From the NCBI RefSeq assembly GCF_018398875.1, contig NZ_JAGWDK010000012.1:124001-188000 (forward strand): a stretch of DNA of 64,000 bases, given 5' to 3'. Below, piece after piece: positions 1 to 8,472 of the stretch. Within the stretch, counting starts at the first letter, position 1, and each line of letters opens with the position of its first letter. The stretch is from Bradyrhizobium sp. sGM-13 (lineage in GTDB: Bacteria > Pseudomonadota > Alphaproteobacteria > Rhizobiales > Xanthobacteraceae). A model generated the notes under the pieces. The model had not been told where the DNA came from. It saw only the letters and a list, made by a program, of their open reading frames with translations, and searched no databases. A program made the translations under genes and the position numbers.

Positions 1-83
1 ACGCTCAGCGTGGTGCCTTTTTTCCTCGGGTGATCCGCAATTCCGAGTTGCAAAAGCTGTCGGGCACGGCATGTTTACGGCCG

Positions 84-797
84 ATGCCAGCAAAGACCAG
101 CAGTCCCCCGGATCAACCCGCCGAGACGCCGCATTATCACGGCCACCGCGAACGCTTGCGCGAGCGCTTCTATGCGGCCGGGCCGGAGGCGCTGAGCGAC
201 TACGAGCTGCTGGAGATGGCGCTGTTTCCGGCCCTGCCTCGGCGCGACACCAAGCCGCTGGCAAAGGCGCTGTTGAAAAAATTCGGCTCGTTTGCCGAGG
301 TCATTCACGCGCCGGTGGCGCGCCTGCGCGAGGTCGACGGCATCGGCGAGGCCTCGATCAACCAGATCAAGCTGCTCGCCGCGGCGGCAAGCCGGGTCGC
401 GAAAGGCGAGATCAAGCGCAAGATTGCGCTCTCGTCCTGGAATGACGTGATCGAGTATTGCCGGAGCGGGATGGCGTTTGCCGACAAGGAGCAGTTCCGC
501 CTGCTGTTCCTCGACAAGCGCAACCAACTGATCGCCGACGAGGTGCAGCAGACCGGCACCGTCGACCACACCCCGGTCTATCCGCGCGAAGTGATCAAGC
601 GGGCGCTCGAACTATCGGCGACCGCGCTGATCCTGGTGCACAACCACCCCTCCGGCGATCCGACGCCGTCGCAGGCCGATATCCAGATGACCAAAGCGAT
701 CGTCGAGATCGCAAAGCCGCTCGGCATTTCCGTGCACGACCACATCATCGTCGGCAAGAACGGTCACACGAGTCTGAAAGGGCTGAAGCTGATGTAG
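84..797 (+). CDS. radC: RadC family JAB-domain protein
   Basis: RadC-like protein of 237 aa. An N-terminal helix-hairpin-helix-like part carries the LREVDGIG stretch. The C-terminal JAB/MPN domain has the metal-binding motif HNHPSGD (about residues 186-192) followed by PTPSQAD, as in intact RadC proteins. The family is tied by tradition to DNA repair, but its biochemical role is unsettled. I chose the ATG at 84; the frame stays open upstream to a GTG at 30, so the start is not certain. The last 15 codons (753-797) recur in degenerate form at 4450-4494, which suggests that DNA was inserted at this 3' end. Family call is firm; function is tentative. Confidence 0.93.
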   Translation: MPAKTSSPPDQPAETPHYHGHRERLRERFYAAGPEALSDYELLEMALFPALPRRDTKPLAKALLKKFGSFAEVIHAPVARLREVDGIGEASINQIKLLAAAASRVAKGEIKRKIALSSWNDVIEYCRSGMAFADKEQFRLLFLDKRNQLIADEVQQTGTVDHTPVYPREVIKRALELSATALILVHNHPSGDPTPSQADIQMTKAIVEIAKPLGISVHDHIIVGKNGHTSLKGLKLM

Positions 798-1017
798 CGT
801 ATTGCTACCGCTCGATAATCGTTTATCGCCAATAAGGCGACCAGCATCGTGCGCGGCGACCTCGAACGATGAAAATCACGACCAACGATATTAAAATCAG
901 GTGATCGCAACGAACAGTTGCGCTAATATCAACGTGTCGAACATTCCGCGGCGCGCACTCTCGCATCGACGGACCGACAAACTAACGTCGGATAGGTTTT
1001 CGCATCGGAGGACCGTC

Positions 1018-1593
1018 ATGACCAGCACTTCAGACACCGTAAAGAGCCCTCAGGCCGGTTCGGATACGGCACCGCTACGCGCGAAGTGGGGGTGGATCGT
1101 CGCACTCGGCGTCGTCTATCTGCTCGCCGGGTTTATCGCGCTCGGCAGCGTCGCAATGGCCACCGTCGTGAGCGTCTTCGTGGTCGGCGTGATGATGATC
1201 ATCGCCGGCGTCGCAGAGGTGTTTAGCGCCTTCCAGATCAAGAGCTGGGGTAAATTTCTGCTCTGGGCTCTGCTTGGCGTGCTCTACATCATCGCCGGCT
1301 TCGCGACGTTCCAGAATCCGTTGCTCGCGGCAGTGCTACTGACCCTCGTTCTCGGTGCATCGCTGGTGGTCTCGGGCATCATGCGGATCGTGCTGGCTTT
1401 CAGCATGAAACGAGAAATGCCCTGGATCTGGGTCGCGCTATCCGGCGTGATCACGCTTCTGCTCGGCGTGCTGATCCTGGTGCGCTGGCCGGTTTCGAGT
1501 CTCTATATCCTCGGCTTGTTCCTCGCCATCGATCTCATCATGGCCGGCGCTGGTTGGATCGGGCTCGGCTTCGGCCTGCGCCGCGCTCGCTGA
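1018..1593 (+). CDS. HdeD family membrane protein
   Basis: Protein of 191 aa with about six hydrophobic helices arranged as three hairpins, the pattern of the HdeD/DUF308 family of small inner-membrane proteins linked in enterobacteria to acid resistance. The short N-terminus before the first helix is hydrophilic (TSTSDTVKSPQAGSD). The frame is open from 901, but the ATG at 1018 is preceded by GGAGGA at 1007-1012 and is the better start. It heads a same-strand run with a LapA-like gene, a patatin gene and a permease gene. It lies just inside the stretch bracketed by the duplicated radC end. Function here is unknown beyond a stress-related membrane role. Confidence 0.85.
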   Translation: MTSTSDTVKSPQAGSDTAPLRAKWGWIVALGVVYLLAGFIALGSVAMATVVSVFVVGVMMIIAGVAEVFSAFQIKSWGKFLLWALLGVLYIIAGFATFQNPLLAAVLLTLVLGASLVVSGIMRIVLAFSMKREMPWIWVALSGVITLLLGVLILVRWPVSSLYILGLFLAIDLIMAGAGWIGLGFGLRRAR

Positions 1594-1651
1594 GGTGTGG
1601 TTGGCGGGCTGCGCGTGGCGCAGTCGCTTGATCGACGAAAGGGAGGCGCCC

Positions 1652-1882
1652 ATGCGCTGGATCCACCTCGCCGTGATCACTCTGTTCGTCGCTGCGACCA
1701 TTATCTTCGCGCTGCAGAACTTCGAGCTCGTCACCATGTCCTTCCTCGGCCTGAATGCCCGCGTGCCGCTCGCTGTGCTGGTCGCCGTCGCCTACCTGCT
1801 TGGCGCGGCGACGGGTGGCAGCCTGTTCGCACTGCTGCGCCGATCTTACGAAGGGTCGAGAGGGAGTATCCGAACGTCCTGA
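1652..1882 (+). CDS. LapA / DUF1049 domain small membrane protein
   Basis: Small protein of 76 aa with two transmembrane helices (about residues 4-20 and 38-60) and the mid-loop pattern ALQNFELVTMSFLG, typical of the lipopolysaccharide assembly protein A (DUF1049) family. The ATG at 1652 has a GGGAGG ribosome-binding site directly upstream, favoured over the longer frame from 1595. It follows the HdeD-like gene by 58 bp and probably shares its transcript. Without the partner LapB (TPR protein) nearby, a role in LPS assembly is only suggested by the family name. Confidence 0.8.
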   Translation: MRWIHLAVITLFVAATIIFALQNFELVTMSFLGLNARVPLAVLVAVAYLLGAATGGSLFALLRRSYEGSRGSIRTS

Positions 1883-1935
1883 ATCGAGCGTCCTGAATTG
1901 AGTGTCGCTTCATCTTCCGGCCAACGAGGACGACG

Positions 1936-2964
1936 ATGGACGAAACAGCGCGCGAACCCGTTCTGGTGGACCTTGCTTTGCAGGGCGGAGGCTCCCACGG
2001 CGCCTTCACCTGGGGCGTGCTCGACCGTCTGATCGAGGAGCCGTGGCTGCGGATCGAGGCAATCTCCGGCACGTCGGCGGGCGCAATGAATGCAGCTCTG
2101 GTGGCCGACGGGTGGACGCAAGGCGGTGCCGATGGCGCGCGGGCGGCGCTCGCGGCCTTTTGGCGAGGCGTGTCGCGCGCTGCCACGTTCAGCCCGCTGC
2201 AGCGCTCGCCGCTCGACCGGCTGATGGGCCGCTGGACGCTCGACACGTCACCCGCCTATGTCGCCATGGACCTGATGGCGCGTGTGCTTTCGCCTTATGA
2301 TCTCAATCCGCTCGGCCTCAACCCGCTGCGTGCCATCCTCGCCGAAAGCATCGATTTCGAGCGACTGGCCCGGGCATCAATCAGGCTGTTCGTCACCGCG
2401 ACCAATGTGCGCACCGGCCGCGGCCGCATCTTCCGCAATGCGGAGATCACGGCCGACGTCCTGCTTGCCTCGGCTTGTCTACCGACCATGTTCCAGGCGA
2501 TCGAGGTCGACGGCGAACCATATTGGGATGGCGGCTATGCCGGCAATCCGACCCTCACGCCGCTGGTGCGCGAAAGCGACGCTCACGACACCATCCTGGT
2601 GCAGATCAATCCGCGCGAACGACCGAAGCCGCCGCGTACGGCAAACGAGATTCTCAACCGCCTCAACGAAATCTCCTTCAACTCGCCGCTCATGAAGGAA
2701 TTGCGCATGATTGCGCTGCTGCGCCAGGTGGCAGACCCCGGACACGGCGAGGGCGCGCGCTGGGCCGGAATGCGCACGCACCGGATCATGACCGACGTGC
2801 TCACGGAGTTCGGCGCATCATCTAAGCTCAACGCTGAATGGGAGTTCGTTTCGCTGCTCAAGGAAGAAGGACGCAAGAGCGCCGACGCATTCCTCAAGGC
2901 ACATGCTGACGACCTCGGCCGGCGCTCCACCGCCGATATCGATGTACTGCTTGCGGAGTGCTGA
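1936..2964 (+). CDS. Patatin-like phospholipase family protein
   Basis: Protein of 342 aa with the patatin layout: oxyanion loop GGGSHG (residues 17-22), nucleophile elbow GTSAG (45-49, Ser47) and catalytic Asp in DGG (198-200). These form the Ser-Asp dyad of patatin-type lipid acyl hydrolases. No signal peptide is visible, so it is probably cytoplasmic or peripheral to the membrane. The C-terminal third (RTANEILNRLNEISFNS region) resembles the RpoE/stress-linked patatin proteins common in Rhizobiales. The stop lies 5 bp before the ATG of the next permease gene, so the two are probably co-transcribed. Substrate unknown. Confidence 0.92.
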   Translation: MDETAREPVLVDLALQGGGSHGAFTWGVLDRLIEEPWLRIEAISGTSAGAMNAALVADGWTQGGADGARAALAAFWRGVSRAATFSPLQRSPLDRLMGRWTLDTSPAYVAMDLMARVLSPYDLNPLGLNPLRAILAESIDFERLARASIRLFVTATNVRTGRGRIFRNAEITADVLLASACLPTMFQAIEVDGEPYWDGGYAGNPTLTPLVRESDAHDTILVQINPRERPKPPRTANEILNRLNEISFNSPLMKELRMIALLRQVADPGHGEGARWAGMRTHRIMTDVLTEFGASSKLNAEWEFVSLLKEEGRKSADAFLKAHADDLGRRSTADIDVLLAEC

Positions 2965-2969
2965 GGGCG

Positions 2970-4433
2970 ATGACCCTGTTGGGACTTCTCGGCATCCTGA
3001 TCGGGCTCGGCCTGCTGATCTTGTTCGCCTATCGGGGCTGGAGCGTGTTGCTGCTCGCGCCGCTAGCCGCGCTGGTTGCCGCACTGTTTTCCCGCGAGCC
3101 GCTGCTGGCCCACTGGACCCAGACCTTCATGGTCAGCGCGGCAGGCTTTCTGGCTCAGTTCTTTCCGCTGTTTCTGCTCGGCGCCCTGTTCGGCAAACTG
3201 ATGGAGGACAGCGGCTCGGTCGCCGCGATCGCGACCTTCATGACGCGGCGGCTGGGCACGCGGCGGGCTGTGCTCGCAGTGGTGCTCGCCGGAGCGCTCG
3301 TCACATATGGCGGCGTCAGTCTGTTTGTCGCCTTCTTCGTGCTCGCACCGATGGCGCACGAGCTGTTTCGCAACGCCGGCATCCCGCGGCGGCTGATGCC
3401 GGCGGCAATCGTGCTCGGCACCTCCACCTTCACCATGTCAGCGCTGCCCGGCACGCCATCGATCCAGAACGCGATCCCGATGCCGTTTTTCGGCACCACG
3501 CCATTCGCCGCGCCCGGCCTTGGCATTCTGGCATCGTTGATCATGCTCGGCTTCGGCCTGTGGTGGCTCAACCGCGAAGTGGCCAACTCAAAAAGCAACG
3601 GCGAGGGCTTCGGCGACGGCGTGCCGATGCCTTCCGCCCGTCTTGCCGCCGACGAAAAGCTGCGCGAACGCGCCACCACCGCGCGGGAGTTCGATCCGGC
3701 GGAGATCGTACACGGTGCGGTGACCGACGTTCCGCCGTCGGTTGTACTCGCCGCACTGCCGCTCATTGTGGTGATTATCGTCAATCTCGCGATGTCGCTG
3801 CTCATCTTGCCGGCACTGGACACCCGCTTTCTCGCCGAAGCTCGTTGGGGCAAAACGTCGCTCGCGGCTGTCGGCGGCGTATGGGCTGTCATCACAGCCC
3901 TCGCCTGTGCGATCGTGGCGGTCCTCGCCGTCAGCCATCGGCGATTGCCGGCCCTGCGTGCAACCATGGATGCCGGCGCCAACGCCGCCGTGCTGCCGGC
4001 CCTGAGCGTTGCGAGCCTGGTCGGCTTCGGCGCCGTGGTGGCGGCGATGCCCGCCTTCGATGTCGTACGCGACACCGTGCTCGGGATCGGCGGCGGACCG
4101 CTAGTCTCGCTCGCGGTGGCGACCAACGTGCTCGCCGCGCTCACGGGGTCGGCATCGGGCGGGCTGACCATTGCGCTCGACGCACTCGGGGCGACGTATA
4201 TGACGCGCGCGGCGGAGATCGGAATCGATCCCGCGCTGCTGCATCGCGTGGCGGTGATCAGTTCGGGTACGCTCGACAGCCTGCCGCATAACGGCGCGGT
4301 CGTCACGCTGCTCGCCGTCTGCGGATCGACGCACCGGGACAGCTATCGCGACATCGTCATGGTCGGCATTATCGGCGCACTCATCGCCCTCGTTGCCGTC
4401 ATCGCGCTCGGCTCGGTGGCGGGATCGTTCTGA
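2970..4433 (+). CDS. GntP-family (gluconate/H+ symporter type) permease
   Basis: Integral membrane protein of 487 aa with 12 or more hydrophobic helices and the GntP-like pattern PGTPSIQNAIP (about residue 155) and SGTLDSLPHNGAV near the C-terminus. Relatives move gluconate, lactate or other hydroxy acids with protons. The ATG at 2970 is chosen; an upstream start at 2958 would overlap the patatin gene. A hydrophilic stretch near residues 205-245 divides the protein into two halves. Substrate cannot be read from the sequence. It is the last gene before the degenerate radC tail at 4450. Confidence 0.88.
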   Translation: MTLLGLLGILIGLGLLILFAYRGWSVLLLAPLAALVAALFSREPLLAHWTQTFMVSAAGFLAQFFPLFLLGALFGKLMEDSGSVAAIATFMTRRLGTRRAVLAVVLAGALVTYGGVSLFVAFFVLAPMAHELFRNAGIPRRLMPAAIVLGTSTFTMSALPGTPSIQNAIPMPFFGTTPFAAPGLGILASLIMLGFGLWWLNREVANSKSNGEGFGDGVPMPSARLAADEKLRERATTAREFDPAEIVHGAVTDVPPSVVLAALPLIVVIIVNLAMSLLILPALDTRFLAEARWGKTSLAAVGGVWAVITALACAIVAVLAVSHRRLPALRATMDAGANAAVLPALSVASLVGFGAVVAAMPAFDVVRDTVLGIGGGPLVSLAVATNVLAALTGSASGGLTIALDALGATYMTRAAEIGIDPALLHRVAVISSGTLDSLPHNGAVVTLLAVCGSTHRDSYRDIVMVGIIGALIALVAVIALGSVAGSF

Positions 4434-4449
4434 GCCATCGGCGCGGTTC

Positions 4450-4494
4450 GGCAGGAACGGTCACGCAAGTTTGAGGGGACTGAAGCTGATCTAA
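4450..4494 (+). pseudogene. Degenerate second copy of the radC 3' end
   Basis: These 15 codons translate to GRNGHASLRGLKLI plus a stop, against GKNGHTSLKGLKLM plus a stop at the true radC end (753-797). By my count 36 of 45 bases match. Both copies lie in the same orientation, and the differences are conservative (K/R, T/A, M/I) or silent. Nothing like radC lies before this copy, so it is a fragment. It marks the far edge of the 3.65-kb block that follows radC. Confidence 0.75.
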
Positions 4495-4562
4495 TGCTGT
4501 TTAGCTGAGGATGGCGCGCGAGACGCATATTGGGTCAGCCCGCCGCCACGATGGAGCCTCGG

Positions 4563-5480
4563 ATGCGCACGACACGCCGAACGTTCCTGCAAACATCCTT
4601 GGCAACAGCCGCTGCCGCGCTCTTGCCAACCTCTCTGCGTGCCCAGCAAGGTCAGCCGGCACGCCGCCCTATACCCTCAACCCGCGAGGAGATGCCGATC
4701 GTCGGACTGGGGACCTGGATCACCTTCAACGTCGGCAACGATCCGGTGCTCAGGAACGAATGCGCTGATGTCATGGCCGCCTTCTTCGAGGGCGGCGGCC
4801 GCATGATCGATTCATCCCCCATGTATGGATCGTCGCAGCCGGTGGTCGGCTACGGCCTGCAGAAACTCGGGCGACCGCCCGCGCTTTTCTCGGCCGAAAA
4901 GGTCTGGACGTCCTCGGCGACGGCAGGTCCGGCCCAGATCGAGCAATCGCGTCGCTTCTGGGGCGTGCCGAAGTTCGACCTCGTTCAGGTTCACAACCTG
5001 CTCGCCTGGAAGGCGCATCTGCAGACGCTCCTCCAGATGAAAGCCGCCGGTACGGTGCGTTACGTCGGAATCACCACGTCCGAAGGCCGCCGTCATGATC
5101 TTGTCGAACAGATCATGCGAAACGAGCCGATCGATTTCGTGCAGTTCTCCTACAATGTCGTCGATCGCGAGGCGGAGGCTCGGCTGCTGCCGCTGGCGGC
5201 GGAGCGCGGGATTGCGGTGATTGTGAACCGGCCGTTCCGGCAGGGCCAACTGACCAATCGCCTCAAGAACAAGCCGCTGCCAGAGTGGGCGGCCGAAATC
5301 GGGGTGTCGAGCTGGGCGCAGCTCATGCTGAAATTCATCCTGTCCCACCCGGCCGTCACCGTCGCCATTCCGGCGACCACGCGCGTCGAACACGTGCGGG
5401 AAAACCTCTCTGCCGCCGTCGGACCGATGCCAGACCTCGCCACGCGGCAGCGCATCTCGGCCCACGTGCAGGCGCTTTGA
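4563..5480 (+). CDS. Tat-exported aldo/keto reductase
   Basis: Protein of 305 aa that begins with a twin-arginine signal (RRTFLQ, then a hydrophobic run ending near AQQG), so the enzyme is probably exported folded to the periplasm. The aldo/keto reductase barrel shows the expected tetrad: Asp83 and Tyr88 (IDSSPMYG), Lys113 (AEKVWTS) and His144 (VQVHN). The start at 4563 has a well-placed GGAG; the frame from 4530 would push the Tat motif inward. The stop overlaps the start of the next gene (TGATG). Periplasmic members are a minority of the family, and the substrate is unknown. Confidence 0.9.
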   Translation: MRTTRRTFLQTSLATAAAALLPTSLRAQQGQPARRPIPSTREEMPIVGLGTWITFNVGNDPVLRNECADVMAAFFEGGGRMIDSSPMYGSSQPVVGYGLQKLGRPPALFSAEKVWTSSATAGPAQIEQSRRFWGVPKFDLVQVHNLLAWKAHLQTLLQMKAAGTVRYVGITTSEGRRHDLVEQIMRNEPIDFVQFSYNVVDREAEARLLPLAAERGIAVIVNRPFRQGQLTNRLKNKPLPEWAAEIGVSSWAQLMLKFILSHPAVTVAIPATTRVEHVRENLSAAVGPMPDLATRQRISAHVQAL

Positions 5481-6163
5481 TGTCGGAGTGCTGGACCTAT
5501 CGCGCGGAGGATTTCCTGCTGTTTTCGCCGCGCGTCTACTGGCGCATGTTCGAAGCGCACAATGCGGCGCTCTGGCCTCTGCATGTCGTGACACTTGCCG
5601 CCGGCCTGTTCATCATCCTGCTCATCGCGTGGCGGCCGGGAGTCTTTGCACGTTGGATCGCACTCATCCTGGCGGTTCTCTGGATCTTCGTCGGGTGGTT
5701 CTTCCTGTGGAGCCGCTACACGACCGTCAACTGGGCTGCCGCCTATGTCGCGCCGGCTTTCGCCGTCGAAGGTGGGCTGCTCCTCATCTTATCTTTCCGC
5801 GATAGCCCTGCCTTTGACCGCCGCGGGCCAGTCGCTTGGATCGGGTATATCCTCCTTGCCTTCGGGATTGCCGGACAGCCATTACTCGCGCCGCTACAGG
5901 GACGTGGCTGGGCCTCGTCCGAAGTCTTTGGCATCGCGCCGGATCCGACGGCGATCGCGACGCTCGGCGTTCTGCTCCTCGCCCGCGGCAGGCTTGTGCC
6001 ATGGCTGCTGCCGATCCCCGTGCTCTGGTGTCTTCTGAGCAGCATAACGCTGCGGACAATGGGAGAGCCGCAAGCCTGGGCCCCTGCTGCCGCCGTAGCG
6101 CTTACCGCTGCAGCCTGGACCTGGACGATCATCCGCCAGCGCGGGTCGCTTCCGGCCGCGTGA
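5480..6163 (+). CDS. DUF6064 family membrane protein
   Basis: Membrane protein of 227 aa with about seven hydrophobic helices. Its opening (SECWTYRAEDFLLFSPRVYWR) matches the conserved start of DUF6064 proteins as I know them. The ATG at 5480 overlaps the stop of the aldo/keto reductase by one base, so the two are translationally coupled. No catalytic motif is visible. A role in membrane redox or supporting the periplasmic reductase would be a guess from coupling alone. Confidence 0.75.
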   Translation: MSECWTYRAEDFLLFSPRVYWRMFEAHNAALWPLHVVTLAAGLFIILLIAWRPGVFARWIALILAVLWIFVGWFFLWSRYTTVNWAAAYVAPAFAVEGGLLLILSFRDSPAFDRRGPVAWIGYILLAFGIAGQPLLAPLQGRGWASSEVFGIAPDPTAIATLGVLLLARGRLVPWLLPIPVLWCLLSSITLRTMGEPQAWAPAAAVALTAAAWTWTIIRQRGSLPAA

Positions 6164-6174
6164 AGGCACATGCA

Positions 6175-6672
6175 TCAGACGATCTGGCAGACGTTGTAGG
6201 CGATGCCGCCCTCGACCAGGTATCCCGACCCGACGCAGACGATGTCGTTCATCCAGGCATATTGTTCCGCGCCGGTTTCGAACAGCGGGTTGGTGCGGAA
6301 GTAATAGCGCGACGGGTCAACCTGATGTCGTTTCGCGGGATCAGCCATTTCTGACCGCAATTCGGGCGGCGTGATCCAGCGTCCACCGTAGGTCATGTGC
6401 ACCAGCGCGCCGTCATGCGTGCGCAGCGTCAGGCGGACGTCGAGTGACATCGCGCCATCGGTGCGGAACAGCGCCCAGTCACCGCCGCCGGGCACCACCT
6501 CGCCGCGCAGCTTGGGGCCTTCGAAGCTTCCGCCGGCCGCGCCGAACAGGATGCGGCGGCCAAGCGGACCATCGCCGATGTTCAGCCTTGGATTGAGATC
6601 GACGACGATGTCGAACAATGGTGCCGTCCTGATCGCGGCGACCGGTTTGACGCGTGGATCTACTGTCATCAT
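6175..6672 (-). CDS. DUF3237 domain-containing protein
   Basis: Protein of about 165 aa with the DUF3237 features GPLGRRILFG, GPKLRGEVVPGGGDW and a C-terminal YYFRTNPLFETG...YAWMNDIVCVG stretch. Function of this family is not established; members often sit beside degradative or SnoaL-type genes. An ATG at 6672 or 6669 is the likely start; a longer frame to 6792 overlaps the upstream gene. It lies 25 bp downstream of the broken ester cyclase gene, and both are divergent from a TetR regulator that probably controls them. Confidence 0.8.
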   Translation of the reverse strand: MMTVDPRVKPVAAIRTAPLFDIVVDLNPRLNIGDGPLGRRILFGAAGGSFEGPKLRGEVVPGGGDWALFRTDGAMSLDVRLTLRTHDGALVHMTYGGRWITPPELRSEMADPAKRHQVDPSRYYFRTNPLFETGAEQYAWMNDIVCVGSGYLVEGGIAYNVCQIV

Positions 6673-6697
6673 CGGGGTCCTGGTTCGCGGGAGGAAG

Positions 6698-7167
6698 TCA
6701 TTCGGCGGCAAGCTGCCGGACGCCGGTGTCACCAAATATCCTGCGGCGTACCGCGTCGGTCGAGACGCCGGACTGCGCGCAGAGCTCGGCAAGGTCGAAG
6801 AAGAATCGCTCGTGAACGATCCGGTCGTCCTTGAACGAAAGCTGGATGAACACCGGGAGGTCTGCGCGCCTGCCGTTCGGCACCACGCCGAAACGATCGC
6901 CGGTCATTGTATCTGCACGCGACCCCAACAGACGAGCGTATCGTCGTTGGCGGCGTGGCCCTGCAGGACGACATTGTAATCCGGGAACGAAGCGAAGAAC
7001 CGGCTCAGCACCTTCTCGTTCTCGGCAAGGCCACGGGCGGTGGTTCCGAAGGCCGGGTTCTCCAGCACCATGTCGTCGTGGAGGACCTTTAACGCCGCCG
7101 GCACGTCCTGACGGCTCTTTGCCTCCGCCAGGCCCTGCGCCAATTCGAACATTCGTTCGCTGTTCAT
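6698..7167 (-). pseudogene. Ester cyclase / SnoaL-like protein, frameshifted
   Basis: Two frames together make one SnoaL-like (NTF2 fold) ester cyclase of about 156 aa. The first runs from the ATG at 7167 (MNSERMFELAQ) to WGRVQIQ and a stop at 6904. The second continues in another frame with TMTGDRFGVVPNG through FFFDLAELCAQSGVS to 6698. Restoring one base between 6910 and 6911 joins them cleanly (…WGRVQMTMTGDRF…). A ribosome-binding site (GGGAGGG) precedes the start. The break may be real or an assembly error. It is the first gene of the unit divergent from the TetR gene. Confidence 0.8.
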
Positions 7168-7237
7168 GCCCTCCCGTACCTTTCCTCGAGCTCCTCTGCT
7201 CGAGATCATGCCTGCGGATTCGTACCTAATGTCTTTC

Positions 7238-7254
7238 ACATACTGCATGTATGT
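7238..7254. promoter_or_regulatory. Candidate TetR operator palindrome
   Basis: A 17-bp perfect inverted repeat, ACATAC-TGCAT-GTATGT, lies between the divergent ester cyclase (start 7167) and TetR (start 7298) genes, 44 bp before the TetR start. Position and dimension fit a TetR-family operator acting on both promoters. This is inferred from symmetry only. Confidence 0.5.
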
Positions 7255-7297
7255 TATATGTTAATAGGATCATAAGCGTCAAGTGGTATGTGGGGGC

Positions 7298-7906
7298 ATG
7301 CAGGAAGCTGGACGCGAACGAACCCGCCGCGAGGAATACACGGAAGCCACGAGGCTGGCGCTGCTGGCGGCGGGCCGGGATATTTTTGCGAGCGAGGGCT
7401 TCCAGGCGGCGGGAATCGAGGCGATCTCGCGCGCGGCGCGCGTGACGCGGGGCGCCTTCTATCACCACTTCGAGGACAAGAAGGCGCTGTTCGACGCGGT
7501 GGTCGTCGCCCTGCAGATGGAGGCCGCAGCCAGGATCGAAGCGCGAGCGAAGATGGAGCGCAAGATATGGGACCGCCTGACCGAGGGCATCGAAGCCTAT
7601 CTCGACGCCTGCCTCGAACCGGCCTATGCGCGCATCGTCATCCAGGAAGCGCCGGCGGTGCTCGGCAATGCGCGCTACCGGGAGATCGAGGAAGCCCATC
7701 CGATGGCGCTGCTCACCGCGACGCTTGCCGCGTTAAAGCGCCAGGGCGAGCTCGATTTCGAGGATATCGAGCTCCTGAGCCGCATGGTCGATGCGATGAT
7801 TTGCGAGGTGGCGCTGCTGCTACCCGGGGCGGAGAATCCGAAGAGGCTCCGAGCCCGCGGGCAAAAGATCATCGGCAGCCTGCTCGGCGCTTTCCGCACC
7901 ACCTGA
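7298..7906 (+). CDS. TetR/AcrR family transcriptional regulator
   Basis: Regulator of 202 aa. The N-terminal helix-turn-helix (residues about 10-57, GFQAAGIEAISRAARVTRGAFYHHFEDKK read in parts) is a standard TetR DNA-binding domain ending in the YHHF-DK motif. The C-terminal helical domain is the ligand and dimer part. The ATG at 7298 is preceded by a G-rich stretch; a GTG at 7283 is possible. It is divergent from the ester cyclase/DUF3237 unit, with a palindrome at 7238-7254 between them, so it probably represses those genes and itself. Ligand unknown. Confidence 0.9.
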   Translation: MQEAGRERTRREEYTEATRLALLAAGRDIFASEGFQAAGIEAISRAARVTRGAFYHHFEDKKALFDAVVVALQMEAAARIEARAKMERKIWDRLTEGIEAYLDACLEPAYARIVIQEAPAVLGNARYREIEEAHPMALLTATLAALKRQGELDFEDIELLSRMVDAMICEVALLLPGAENPKRLRARGQKIIGSLLGAFRTT

Positions 7907-7918
7907 ACGCAAGCCCGC

Positions 7919-8296
7919 TCACGGCGCGACCGATCGTTGCACCGCCTCGGCGGTGTCGGCCGGTGTGGTGTTAAAGCAGATGCGCGTTTGCGGCGCGGCA
8001 AGATGAACCAGATTGATGATCCGCTCGAACAAGTGCAGCCGCTCTCGCGGCTCGCGCAGCCCGGCGCCGATCACCACGCAGTCATAATGCTTGGCGCCCA
8101 GCGCTGCGGCGGCGACGGCTTCGGCGGTATCGCCGAGATCGATCAGGCAGCTATCGGCCTCATAGCCCATCGCGCGAAGCTGCTCGATCTCAGCTCCAAC
8201 ATAACTCGTCATCAGTTCGGCCGTGAGCCCCGGGAAGGCGCTGAAGTCGACGAAGGAAGGCTCGATGCCGATGGCGAGCACGGTCTTTTTGGCCAT
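7919..8296 (-). CDS. Conserved hypothetical protein
   Basis: Protein of 125 aa that I do not recognise as a named family. It has an alternating strand/helix pattern with hydrophobic segments (TVLAIGIEP, DSCLIDL, YDCVVIGAGL, RICFNT), suggestive of a small Rossmann-like or flavodoxin-like fold. It has no signal peptide and no transmembrane helix. It is convergent with the TetR gene (13 bp between the stops). Its start at 8296 faces the ABM monooxygenase gene across 176 bp. Confidence 0.65.
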   Translation of the reverse strand: MAKKTVLAIGIEPSFVDFSAFPGLTAELMTSYVGAEIEQLRAMGYEADSCLIDLGDTAEAVAAAALGAKHYDCVVIGAGLREPRERLHLFERIINLVHLAAPQTRICFNTTPADTAEAVQRSVAP

Positions 8297-8472
8297 GCGG
8301 CTGCTCCAGGCAAAATTATCTCCGGGAAAACGCGCACATCGTCAAACAGGTTCCGACTTCGACACTGACAGCATCATTCGACATTCACCGAAGCATTCGT
8401 GTCGCAAGATCGGCCATTGTGGCCCGCATCGCCGCTCCAACGAGCGCGCGCTGAATGTCACAGGAGAACGTT

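Noticed and set aside
2903..4291. A 462-aa plus-strand open frame
   Set aside because: Overlaps the GntP-type permease gene in another frame and has an arginine-rich, motif-free translation.
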